A DNA stretch of 64,000 nucleotides from Mammaliicoccus sciuri (GTDB taxonomy: Bacteria > Bacillota > Bacilli > Staphylococcales > Staphylococcaceae): the NCBI RefSeq assembly GCF_025561425.1, contig NZ_CP094824.1, forward strand, positions 558,001 to 622,000. Reading direction: 5' to 3'. The position numbers and the translations under genes were made by a program. This document shows, piece after piece, positions 10,429-19,217 of this stretch (within the stretch, counting starts at the first letter, position 1; every line of letters begins with the position of its first letter). Below the pieces are notes generated by a model, which saw only the letters and a program-made list of their open reading frames with translations, made no database searches and was not told the origin of the DNA.

Positions 10429-10534
10429 ATAGTTATTAGTGAAAGCGGAAATATAAAATAAAGAATTCTAAAAAATTCGAGTAAAATTGTTTTAATATTA
10501 GATATTAATCTTAAAAAAGAAGTGAGGTTATAAC

Positions 10535-10624
10535 ATGTCTAAAGTATTTCAAGACATATATACAGCATTTGAGCATGGCATGACGGTGCTCGCCGGTGGT
10601 TTTGGGATTTGCGAAATAGTATGA
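10535..10624 (+). pseudogene. Fragment of 3-oxoacid CoA-transferase subunit A (N-terminus)
   Basis: ATG at 10535, preceded by AAGAAGTGAGG, opens a 29-codon stretch beginning MSKVFQDIYTAFEHG and reaching LAGGFGICEIV before TGA. This matches the start of ScoA/CtfA-type CoA-transferase alpha subunits, where a GGFGLCGIPE motif binds CoA. The match ends at the glycine motif and the DNA then joins an unrelated fragment on the other strand. It is a gene remnant; a functional 29-residue peptide is unlikely. Confidence 0.65.
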
Positions 10625-10749
10625 ACGCCAATAGATGAACTATTTATAATCTGTCCATATTCTTGTATATGTATGATAGGCAAAACTGCGCAAATACTAT
10701 TCAAGACACCATTAATTTTTACGTTGATACCTTGCTCCCATTCATCATA
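10621..10749 (-). pseudogene. Internal fragment of a short-chain dehydrogenase/reductase
   Basis: Read on the minus strand, 43 codons without a stop give segments such as EWEQGINVKINGVLNSI and AVLPIIHIQ, followed by GQIINSSSIGVH. This is the SDR core from the NVxGVL helix to the catalytic-Ser strand IINxSS. The Rossmann N-terminus and the YxxxK part are both missing. It abuts the CoA-transferase fragment within a few bases, so the stretch is a junction of two gene scraps left by deletion. Confidence 0.7.
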
Positions 10750-10807
10750 GTTATTATTGTATAAATAAGATTAATGAAATAAAATATTTAGAAAAGAAGT
10801 GAAAAGT

Positions 10808-11932
10808 ATGAATAAAATACTACTTTCTTCACCTCATATGGGTGGGAATGAACAGAAATATATTAATAATGCATTTGAACAAAATTGGATAGCTCCTTTA
10901 GGTGAAAATGTAACTAAGTTTGAAAAAGCAGTTCGTGATTACGTAAATATAGATCACAGCTTAGCTCTTGGTAGTGGAACATTTGCTATTCATCTAGCTC
11001 TAATTGAATGTGGTGTTAGTGAAGGGGATATTGTATTTTGCTCATCTTTAACATTCTGTGCTACATCTAATCCAATTCTATATTTAAATGCAACACCTGT
11101 ATTTATTGATTCAGATAATGATACATGGAATATGTCACCTTATGCGTTAAGAAAAGCATTTGAAAAATATGATGAGATTGGGAAACTTCCTAAAGCTGTA
11201 ATAGTGGTAAACTTATATGGTCAATCTGCTAAAATGGATGAAATAATAGCACTTTGTGAAAAGTTTAATGTTAAGTTAATTGAAGATGCTGCTGAATCAT
11301 TGGGATCTGAATATAAAGGAAGAAAAAGTGGTAGTTTTGGCGATTACGGAATATTCTCTTTTAATGGTAATAAAATTATCACTACTAGTGGTGGCGGAAT
11401 GCTTGTTTCAAATAAGAAAGAAAATATTGAACATGCTTTATTTTTATCTACTCAAGCACGTGATCAAGCTCTCCATTATCAACACAGTGAGTTAGGCTAT
11501 AACTATAGATTAAGTAATATCTCAGCAGGTATTGGTAGAGGCCAAATGGAAGTATTGGAAGATAGAGTAAATAGAAGAAGAGAAATTTTCGATATATATC
11601 ATGAAGAATTAGGTGGAATCGAAGGATTTGATTTCCAACCTAATTTAGAAGGATTTAAATCAAATAGATGGTTAACAGCACTAACTATTAATGAAGAAAA
11701 AGTAGGATTTAGTGCGACGGATTTAATTAACCACTTGCAGGAAAATAATATTGAAGCTAGACCAGTATGGAAACCAATGCATCTTCAACCATTATATGAG
11801 AAATATGACTATTTACCTGAAAATAATGATAATGCTAAATCATTATTTGAAAATGGATTGTGTCTACCTTCTGGATCAAATATGACAAATGAAGAGTTGA
11901 AGAAAGTTATAGACGTTATAAAGAATTTTTAA
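10808..11932 (+). CDS. DegT/DnrJ/EryC1 aminotransferase (PglE-like), intact copy
   Basis: About 374 residues, full family length. The PLP-binding Lys is in FSFNGNKIITTSGGG. The fold-type I pattern continues with IEDAAESLGSEYKG and YNYRLSNISAGIGRGQ. The enzyme should transaminate a UDP-4-keto sugar to the 4-amino form, the step before PglD acetylation. The ATG at 10808 follows AAAAGAAGTG; an in-frame GTG at 10799 is possible but poorly spaced. It is a paralogue of the dead gene at 6984-8110 and probably supplies the missing activity. It sits apart from the cluster behind a terminator and gene scraps. Confidence 0.88.
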   Translation: MNKILLSSPHMGGNEQKYINNAFEQNWIAPLGENVTKFEKAVRDYVNIDHSLALGSGTFAIHLALIECGVSEGDIVFCSSLTFCATSNPILYLNATPVFIDSDNDTWNMSPYALRKAFEKYDEIGKLPKAVIVVNLYGQSAKMDEIIALCEKFNVKLIEDAAESLGSEYKGRKSGSFGDYGIFSFNGNKIITTSGGGMLVSNKKENIEHALFLSTQARDQALHYQHSELGYNYRLSNISAGIGRGQMEVLEDRVNRRREIFDIYHEELGGIEGFDFQPNLEGFKSNRWLTALTINEEKVGFSATDLINHLQENNIEARPVWKPMHLQPLYEKYDYLPENNDNAKSLFENGLCLPSGSNMTNEELKKVIDVIKNF

Positions 11933-12338
11933 AGTAATAAATAAATTAGCGTTACTGATGAAACAGAATCAATATTAGAAATGTAGAACGATTAAGATTA
12001 GTTTTTTAGTGTGAAGTTTAGTTTCAAGGACCCCCTCCAGTAACTATATTATGTTTATAATATAGTTACCAAACTAACATTAAAAACAAAATAAAATAAT
12101 ACCTTTTCTTATCAAGTTAATAAGAAGGGGTATTATTTTTGTTTTCCTTTATTTTACATTGAGTGAAATTATTTTGTTAATAAAATTTATTGAGAAATAT
12201 TGGATAAATGAAATGCGATTCTTTACATTTTTCAGTAATCTTAATTTTTAATTAAAATTGTAAAAATCAATTTTACAAAAGTAAAGAATTGTAGTTTAAT
12301 AAGAACATTGATTCACTAGAAGTGGGGAGGGTACTTCA
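11933..12338. other. Gene-free AT-rich spacer with several hairpins
   Basis: No credible gene is seen. It holds a perfect 12-bp inverted repeat at 12040-12069, a terminator at 12095-12140, and an 8-bp-arm palindrome at 12258-12278 (TTGTAAAA, 5-nt gap, TTTTACAA). The palindrome is nested inside longer arms ATTCTTTAC/GTAAAGAAT (12218-12289). The last palindrome precedes the small gene at 12339 and could be an operator, but no family was recognised. Confidence 0.6.
12095..12140 (+). terminator. Rho-independent terminator downstream of aminotransferase
   Basis: An approximately 18-base stem (AATAATACCTTTTCTTAT pairing with ATAAGAAGGGGTATTATT) with a short loop and a T run. It lies about 160 bases after the aminotransferase stop and probably ends that transcript. 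Confidence 0.75.
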
Positions 12339-12662
12339 TTGAAAAATATTATTCTTGTAGCTTTTATCTTTTGTTTAACAGTGTTTTCGGCTTATTTCAT
12401 GATGACAACAGATAATAACTCAAATGGTCAAAAAGATTCTAAGAAAAATAAGACTGAGCAAACTAGTAAAAAGAAAGATAAAGCGTTAAATATTAAAACT
12501 CAAAAAGATGTATCTAAGGTTATATATAGTAACAAAGATGAACAAACTAAGATGAATGCATACAATGAAGCTGTTAAAAAAGAAATAATCCCAAGAAGCA
12601 TTAATTATCAAAAAGCAGAATTGGCTTTTGAGGAGTCATTAAAAATTAAGAATGAAAAGTAG
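12339..12662 (+). CDS. Small membrane-anchored or secreted protein of unknown function
   Basis: 107 residues starting at TTG 12339, chosen because a strong GTGGGGAGG ribosome site lies 9 bases upstream. Residues 2-20 form a hydrophobic segment (signal anchor or signal peptide, no lipobox Cys). A Lys/Ser/Asn-rich linker follows, then a charged, probably helical C-terminal half. I do not recognise a family. It lies between the capsule cluster and the CDP-glycerol polymerase, so an envelope role is possible. A weak stem (AGTTATA/TATAACT) with a T run follows at 12662-12693. Confidence 0.6.
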   Translation: MKNIILVAFIFCLTVFSAYFMMTTDNNSNGQKDSKKNKTEQTSKKKDKALNIKTQKDVSKVIYSNKDEQTKMNAYNEAVKKEIIPRSINYQKAELAFEESLKIKNEK

Positions 12663-12946
12663 TTATAAGTGTGGTTTGCATATAACTTTTTTGTTTTAAA
12701 ATAGGAATTTTTAGAGTATATAAACCATATTGAAATGGTAGGAATTTTAAAAAATATATAGACATTTGTAAAGTTTTTGTTAGTATTATTAATGTCACTG
12801 TAAAAATTTAATTTTTAATGTCTATTAATAAATTTTATATACATTATGTTTGTTGATTGTATTTAAAATTTAATTGTAGAAGAAGCGGGTTTAAAGATTA
12901 ATTTTGGACATATAAAGGGTAAATTAAAGGTAAACGAGGTAAATAT

Positions 12947-15555
12947 ATGAGTGCTTTATATAAATTGAAAAATATGCTTGTTAGGAGATTTGACTGTGTA
13001 TCTATTAAAGATAAGACAGATAAGGTTGTTGTTGAATTTAAATACAAGAACTATTTAGTGTTTAATATTGACCTCTTTGCATTGCGTATTCAAAATAAAA
13101 CTGTTCCAACTATGGTAAAAAAATTGGTACTAATCGTGTTAGAGTTGAAATAGACAAAGAGTTGTTGAATTTTGAATCTAATGGAACATTTATTAAAATC
13201 AATTGTTTTTATAATGGTAAAAAATTATGGGTTAGAAATAAAACTAAAGGAACAACGTATTTAACATTAAATAATCACCTATGCGAATTTGAATGTGTAA
13301 AAAATATGTACATCAAAAGCTTAAATGATGAATATTCATTTGTGAATGAAAAAGTTTCATTAAAGCCTTATCTTAACGAATCTAACTTTAACTTTCAAAC
13401 TGATAGTAAATATAATTTCACTAAAATTCTATTAATAAATGGATCTAATAAAACAGAGATTCCTCTTCAAGCTGCTGGTAAATCAAACTACACAATTCCA
13501 ATAAATGAAATAGAATCATTAGCTATGGAAAAATATAAGGCTATGTATTTAGTGAGTGATAATTTTGCTTATAGAGCAAAATTTGATAATAAGTATAGCT
13601 TTAATTTATATCATTACTATATAGAAATTAATAAAAATAGCTTCTTTGTATTTCATAAAGTTTTTAAAGCAAAAGATATAATTATTAATGAATCCCCAGA
13701 TAAATATGGTTTTATAATTAACTTGAAGAATATAGGTAATGATCAAATTAAGGAATACCATAATTTTGTTTTACTAGGTAATGATAATGAAATTATCGGT
13801 AAATATTCTATTAAAACATATGGTGATAAACTTGTATCTAAGATACCTTATAGTATTTTTACAGAAACAAGAGCTAATAAAAATCTATATATTGAAGCTA
13901 TAGAAAAAGATACTGATCGTAAAGTTATATATAGTATTAAAGAAGAAGAAAAAGAGCGATTAATTCATGAAGTTCCTGTAAGCATTAATAATCAATATTA
14001 TTATATAAGATTTACATCAGATAACGGTATTTTCATTAAATATAGAAAACCATTTTTTAAGAATGGTGTTAATTATATAAATGATAATAAAATCAATTTC
14101 TTTGTTAAAGCAGATGAAATTTATAATCATTGTACATTTACTTTAGCTTTTGAGGAACGTTATAGTAAGGAAACGTTAGAATATTACATTAATCCTGGTG
14201 AAACTGTATTAGATATAAATTATGATGAAATTGAAAAAATTATTTCTAAGCCAAAAACTGTAGTAGACTTATTTATAACGATAAGAGAACAAAATGATAT
14301 TGTAAGAAGAGAAAAAATTAGATATAGAACTGCTAAGTATAAAAAGGATACGTATTTTTCTAGTAAAATTATTGAAGAAAGTAACCAAAAAGTATACTAC
14401 CTTAGCACAATTACACCATTTAAAAATATTAAACTCGAGAGATTTTCTATAACTGGTAATCAATTGAAAGTTATGAGTAATAATGAAAAAAATCCTAATA
14501 TCTGGTTAATCGGTGAAAGATTCGATACAGCTCAAGATAATGGAATTGTCTTCTTTAATTGGTTGAGAGAAAATACTTCAATCGATGCTTATTATGTTAT
14601 AGATGAAAATGCTTTAGATTATCAAAATATCAAACATAATAAAAAAGTATTGAAATTTGGATCTTTAGAGCATTTTAAAATCGCTAGTAAAGCAAAGGTA
14701 CTTGCAAGTACACATGATTTTGAAAATATACTTCCATATAAGCCAGCAAAAGGATTCTTTGGATATGAAGACACATTAAAAGTCTTCTTGCAGCATGGAG
14801 TTCTTGGGAGAAAGAGTGTAGAATATCATAAAAACTACTATGATTTACCATTTGATATCTTTAATGTAAGTAGTATGAGTGAAAAATATGATGTCGTAGT
14901 TAATGAAATGGGATATGACAAAGAAAATGTCTATATTTCTGGTTTATCACGCTTTGATAACTTACCAATAGCTAATGATAACAAAAAAATTAAAAAAATA
15001 TTGATAATGCCTACTTGGCGTGATTGGTTGAATAGTGATTTTGCATTTGAAAATAGTGAGTATTTAGAACGATATTTAAGTTTGATTAAGAACAAAAAAC
15101 TTAATCAGTTAATTGAAAATAATGATGTTGAAATTAATTTCTATCCTCACTATAGAGCGCAAAGTTACTTTAAGTTATTCTTAATGAATAATGAAATAAA
15201 AGTTCAATATATAGAACTTGGTGAAAAAACGGTTCAATCTTTACTTATAGAACATGATTTATTAATAACTGATTATAGTAGTGTAAGTTTTGATTTTACT
15301 TATATGAATAAACCGGTTATATTCTATCATTTTGATGTTGAAAGATTCTTTAGAAAAGGTATTTTAAGACCGATTCATGAGACTTTCTTAGGAGACATCT
15401 TCTATGATGAAAAGAAACTAGTTAATCAAATATATGATTATGTTATTAATGATACCTTTAAAAAGGTAGAGTTAGAAAAAGACAGTATCTTTAAACATAT
15501 TGATCAAGCCAATAATGAAAGAATTTATAATAGCATAGTAAAAAATTTGAAATAA
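12947..15555 (+). pseudogene. CDP-glycerol glycerophosphotransferase (TagF/TarL-like) with one frameshift
   Basis: Two frames make one protein of about 869 residues. The first 58 codons from ATG 12947 run into a wrong frame after a run of seven A (13117-13123). Restoring an eighth A continues the frame as KKIGTNRVRVEIDKELLNFE into the long second part. The C-terminal GT-B domain shows FLQHGVLGRKS, MPTWRDWL, NFYPHYRAQ and LLITDYSSVSFDFTYMNKPV, all diagnostic of poly(glycerol/ribitol-phosphate) polymerases that elongate wall teichoic acid from CDP-glycerol. The single homopolymer lesion may be real inactivation, on/off slippage or a base-calling error. The catalytic part could be re-initiated internally. 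Confidence 0.82.
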
Positions 15556-15563
15556 AATTATTC

Positions 15564-15600
15564 AAAGGTTAGGACATTATTTTTGTCCTAACCTTTTTGA
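15564..15600. terminator. Terminator after the CDP-glycerol polymerase gene
   Basis: Thirteen-base arms AAAGGTTAGGACA and TGTCCTAACCTTT with a short loop and a T run. It also carries A-rich sequence on the left, so it may serve the convergent kinase gene from the other strand. Confidence 0.9.
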
Positions 15601-15607
15601 TGCTATC

Positions 15608-16507
15608 TTACCCCTCAACGCCTAATTCTTTCTTTGCCATCTTCTCATATGCCGCTTCTCCTGAAGCAAGCGCAAATTCAGCGATAAACATTGGAAACAC
15701 TGCATTCAATTCAATAATATGTTCTTTCATATATGGCCATGTCGTGCCTCCTGCTTTATCATAAGCTTCTATTAGCTCATCTAGCCCTTCATCGCCAAAT
15801 ACACGGTGATGTCCCATAAAATCATTGGACGGGTCTGCATGACTGGCTTCTGTCCAATCTATAAGATCTGTTACATTTGCTTCTTTATCCACCATAATAT
15901 GTCCTGGGTGCAAGTCTCCGTGTATCATCGTGACATGATTTGGCCAGAGCTTATCATTCTCTAACCATGTTTGCCATCTATTCCATAGGTCGGGGGAGAC
16001 ACCATACGTTTCTTTCACTTTATACATGCGTTCTTGATAATCTTGTTTAATTTGTTGAATCGTTGTCGTCTTGATATCACTTGAAGCGAGTTCTTCTTCT
16101 GTTATACGATGCAAATCAACAAGTACTTCTGCCAATGTATCAATAAAATTCTGAGGTACGGGTTTATGTTCAATTTCCCATACGTATTGTTGTAATTCAG
16201 GATCAATTGTAGCTGCAGGTACGCCTGTTAGTTTAGGATATGCAATTAATGTTTCTTTATGAATTTGCCAGTTAGGTACTTCAAATGATACATGTTGTTG
16301 TACGAAGTCTACGGTTTCTTTTTCTGAGTCTGTTCGTTCATACACTTCTGGTCTTCTCGGTATACGTAATACCCATTCAACACCATGTCTATCTTCAGCA
16401 AATGCTACTTGAAAATCAAGCCCTGATTCATTTATCGAAATTGATTCAGGTTGAATATCTAAACCACATTGTGAGGCAATCGTGACAATGTTTTCATGTT
16501 GTGTCAT
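15608..16507 (-). CDS. Macrolide 2'-phosphotransferase, Mph(C)-like
   Basis: 299 residues, the length of Mph(C). Kinase motifs: catalytic loop MIHGDLHPGHIMVD (about residue 200) and the metal-binding DLIDWTEASHADPSNDF. The N-terminus has NESGLDFQVAF and WVLRIPRRPEVY, which bind nucleotide in this family. The family phosphorylates the desosamine 2'-OH of macrolides with GTP or ATP. Similarity to the staphylococcal plasmid-borne Mph(C), as I recall that protein, is high but not identity. No msr gene or IS flanks it, so it looks like a resident chromosomal gene. Whether it confers resistance is not known from sequence. Confidence 0.85.
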   Translation of the reverse strand: MTQHENIVTIASQCGLDIQPESISINESGLDFQVAFAEDRHGVEWVLRIPRRPEVYERTDSEKETVDFVQQHVSFEVPNWQIHKETLIAYPKLTGVPAATIDPELQQYVWEIEHKPVPQNFIDTLAEVLVDLHRITEEELASSDIKTTTIQQIKQDYQERMYKVKETYGVSPDLWNRWQTWLENDKLWPNHVTMIHGDLHPGHIMVDKEANVTDLIDWTEASHADPSNDFMGHHRVFGDEGLDELIEAYDKAGGTTWPYMKEHIIELNAVFPMFIAEFALASGEAAYEKMAKKELGVEG

Positions 16508-16548
16508 ATTGAGAGCTCCTTAAAGGTTATTTTTATATTTCTCGCTTC

Positions 16549-17151
16549 TTATCCAATTTCTCCGTATTTCATTTTATAAGATACATAACCTGATTTATAA
16601 AAGTATTTTTGTTTTTCCGCTTCTTTGTAATCTAGAAGTCCTAATGCACGAATTATATTAAAAGCAAAGTCTACTGCACTAGATCCGTTTGCTGTGACGA
16701 GGTTCTTATCAACAACACTATCTTCATTCATAAAGTCTAATGCGTTTGTATAGGCTTTGTAGTGCTCTTCTGTCGTCCATTGGTTTAAATCATTTCCTGT
16801 ATGTTTATATCCCGTAAGTAATCCATTTCGTGCAAAGAAGTCAACAGCTGCACATATTGCACCTACAACGATATTGTTGTCTAATGATGTCTTAATGAGT
16901 TGTGCGAGTTGTTCATTTTCAATTTGTGACCAATTGTTACCGCCAATGATAATTAAAGCATCATAAGGGTCTTTAATGTCATCTATTGTATAGTCAACGA
17001 TTGTCTTCAACTGCCCGATAGATGTAACAGTTGATTCACCTAATGATACTGTATCGATTTCAAACCCGTGTGACATAGCGAGTTCTGCAGCAACGTAACT
17101 GACTTCCCAATCTGCATATGCTTCTGTAAGAACGATTAACGCTTTTTTTAT
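16549..17151 (-). CDS. DJ-1/PfpI-family protein with non-canonical start
   Basis: About 200 residues when extended upstream of the first ATG (17076) to include KKALIVLTEAYADWEVSYV, the normal first strand and helix of the family. The nucleophile elbow is GAICAAV with its Cys, and the upstream strand is DALIIIGGNNW. Family members act as glyoxalases, deglycases or chaperones; which one applies is not clear. No ATG, GTG or TTG opens the full-length frame. ATA at 17151, or ATT at 17157 next to the AAGAGGTG site, would have to serve. Alternatively an ATG mutated to ATA and the gene is weakly expressed. Confidence 0.72.
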   Translation of the reverse strand: MKKALIVLTEAYADWEVSYVAAELAMSHGFEIDTVSLGESTVTSIGQLKTIVDYTIDDIKDPYDALIIIGGNNWSQIENEQLAQLIKTSLDNNIVVGAICAAVDFFARNGLLTGYKHTGNDLNQWTTEEHYKAYTNALDFMNEDSVVDKNLVTANGSSAVDFAFNIIRALGLLDYKEAEKQKYFYKSGYVSYKMKYGEIG

Positions 17152-17308
17152 AAAAATAACACCTCTTGTTAAATTTATTTAAAGATTATTTTTATCATGA
17201 TACAAAGGCATCTCATATGCAAATGATAACTAACGGTATTTGTGGTATGATGTAATAAATGATAACGTTTCTCAATTATAGAAGGGAATATAACGGGAGT
17301 GAAAAGTT

Positions 17309-18010
17309 ATGCAAGTTGTACAAAAATTTTTATGGAATGATCGATTTGTAACGGTTGCTATGCCAGTTGGTTATGATGAACAAAATCCTAAACCATTCAA
17401 GACAGTAATCGTTCAAGACGGGGATTATATATTTAATAAACTGATTGAAGATAAGCCACGAGATATTATGTATGTCGGTATTGAACCGGTTGATAGAAAT
17501 AGGGAATATACACCATGGGAAGAGCAAGTTGATCAAGCACATTATGCGGGAGATGCTGATCAATATTTAGATATGTTGGAATTTGAATTAATACCATTTC
17601 TTAAAGAACATTATCATATCTTTGATGAAGCGGAATATTTAGCAATCGGTGGTGGATCATTCGGCGCGTTAGTCTCATTATATGCTTTATTAACACGTCC
17701 ACACTTATTTGGTAGCTATATTTTAATGTCTGCTTCTATGTGGTATCCGAACTTTTTAGACTTCATTAAAAATAGTAAACCAATAGCGTATCCACGTCAT
17801 ATTTATTGGTATGTAGGAGAGCAAGAAGGAGTAGAATATCCTAATATTTTAAAATGGATGGTACCGAATACATATGAAGCCGTTGAATTGGTGAAAGAGA
17901 AACTGGTTCATGATGATTCGACTTTAACGTTTATAACAGATAAAGAAGGCATTCATAGACATGAATACTTTGAAAAATATTTCGACAAAGCAATTCATAC
18001 GTTGTTTTAG
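17309..18010 (+). CDS. Esterase D/enterochelin-esterase-like alpha/beta hydrolase
   Basis: 233 residues. The nucleophile elbow GGGSFGALVSLY (about residue 120) contains the catalytic Ser, and the C-terminal IHRHEYFEKYF supplies the probable His. This matches small cytoplasmic esterases related to Fes/EstD (PF00756). No signal peptide is present. AACGGGAGTG precedes the ATG. It is monocistronic, with a terminator after it. The substrate is unknown. Confidence 0.8.
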   Translation: MQVVQKFLWNDRFVTVAMPVGYDEQNPKPFKTVIVQDGDYIFNKLIEDKPRDIMYVGIEPVDRNREYTPWEEQVDQAHYAGDADQYLDMLEFELIPFLKEHYHIFDEAEYLAIGGGSFGALVSLYALLTRPHLFGSYILMSASMWYPNFLDFIKNSKPIAYPRHIYWYVGEQEGVEYPNILKWMVPNTYEAVELVKEKLVHDDSTLTFITDKEGIHRHEYFEKYFDKAIHTLF

Positions 18011-18026
18011 ATGTGATTATTATAAG

Positions 18027-18061
18027 AGACTTAGACATGATGAGGTGTCTAAGTCTTTTTT
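18027..18061 (+). terminator. Terminator after esterase gene
   Basis: Eleven-base perfect arms AGACTTAGACA and TGTCTAAGTCT, 8-nt loop, T run. Confidence 0.9.
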
Positions 18062-18154
18062 AATGCGATGTGACAGGGCATGTGACAATATTGTTCGTTG
18101 TATTTCTTTGTATAAATGATAAATTATAACAAGGAATTAAAGGAGGCATATGTC

Positions 18155-19174
18155 ATGAATCCGACTGCATCGAATCATCGTATTTATCAATTAGATTATA
18201 TTAGAGGATTTGCTTTATTAGGTATTATTTTTCTTAATGTTTCAAGCGTTATACAAGTACCATTTGATTTTTCAATAGTAGAAGTTCGTTATCAAAAGTT
18301 TTTAGATATATTTATTGAATCAAAGTTTATGTCGATTTTTTCATTTTTGTTTGGTGTTGGTTTTTATATTTTTATTAATCGTGCAAAAGCGAAAAGTAAA
18401 CATCCATATGTAATTTACTTGAGAAGAATTGTGATATTGGCGCTGTCAGGATTAGGGCATATGCAACTCCAACCGGGAGAGGTATTGCTCGTATACGCCA
18501 TATTTGGTTTAGTGCTACTACCACTGTTTAAAGTGAATAAGTGGGTGAATTTCGCAATCGGTATCGTGCTCTTATGCGTAGCGATTGGCTTAGGTGGAAA
18601 AATATTAATGCCGCTTCCACTGTTCACTTTAGGTTTAACATTTGCTCAATTTGGTCTACATCAAAAAATGTTCCAGTATAGAAAGTATTATGCCATTATT
18701 GCGGTAATTTCGATGATCATTTCGGTAATCGGCATCTATTATTTAAATGAAATTTACGTTGGCGCTTCTTATCAAGCGATTAAATATACAGGTATTTCTG
18801 AAGCACAATATTTGAAACAATACGCTTTAACAAATCAATTTATTTTAATTTTGAGTCCTATCATGACGATATGTTACTTTAGTTTACTCGTCACGTTGTT
18901 ACAATATAAAGTCGTGCAACAATTATTGAAACCGTTAAGAACGTATGGGCAAATGGCACTTACGAATTATATCGGACAGACGTTGTTGATACTATTATTT
19001 AGCTATGGATTAGGATTATCAGATTGTCGTTTAATACATACGGCGAATCTTTGTTTAATCATTCTTGTCATACAGCTAATATTCTCAAGTTTATGGTTAA
19101 GTTACTTTAAATATGGTCCGTTAGAATACTTATGGAAAATTGGTACGTATTTTAAGATGTTTCCAATAAAATAA
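18155..19174 (+). CDS. DUF418 (YeiB-like) membrane protein
   Basis: 339 residues from the ATG at 18155, chosen because AAGGAGG lies 9 bases before it. The start YQLDYIRGFALLGIIFLN is the typical DUF418/YeiB opening. About ten transmembrane helices follow, with MSIFSFLFGVGFYIF in the second helix pair and a C-terminal region with the family pattern LRTYGQMALTNYIGQ. These proteins relate to acyltransferase-3-like membrane enzymes; their reaction is not established. It is monocistronic. Confidence 0.82.
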   Translation: MNPTASNHRIYQLDYIRGFALLGIIFLNVSSVIQVPFDFSIVEVRYQKFLDIFIESKFMSIFSFLFGVGFYIFINRAKAKSKHPYVIYLRRIVILALSGLGHMQLQPGEVLLVYAIFGLVLLPLFKVNKWVNFAIGIVLLCVAIGLGGKILMPLPLFTLGLTFAQFGLHQKMFQYRKYYAIIAVISMIISVIGIYYLNEIYVGASYQAIKYTGISEAQYLKQYALTNQFILILSPIMTICYFSLLVTLLQYKVVQQLLKPLRTYGQMALTNYIGQTLLILLFSYGLGLSDCRLIHTANLCLIILVIQLIFSSLWLSYFKYGPLEYLWKIGTYFKMFPIK

Positions 19175-19217
19175 AAGCATAGAGTCTGGGATATGATATC
19201 CCGGAGTCTATGCTTTT
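19173..19217. terminator. Bidirectional terminator between DUF418 and MerR genes
   Basis: Arms AAAAGCATAG and CTATGCTTTT with an inner GGGATATGATATCCC palindrome; A run on one side and T run on the other. It lies between convergent genes and overlaps the last stop codon of the MerR gene. Confidence 0.88.

Noticed and set aside
12947-13153. Separate 68-residue gene before the CDP-glycerol polymerase
   Set aside because: Its frame joins the polymerase frame if one A is added to the A7 tract, and the polymerase otherwise lacks a start and N-terminus.
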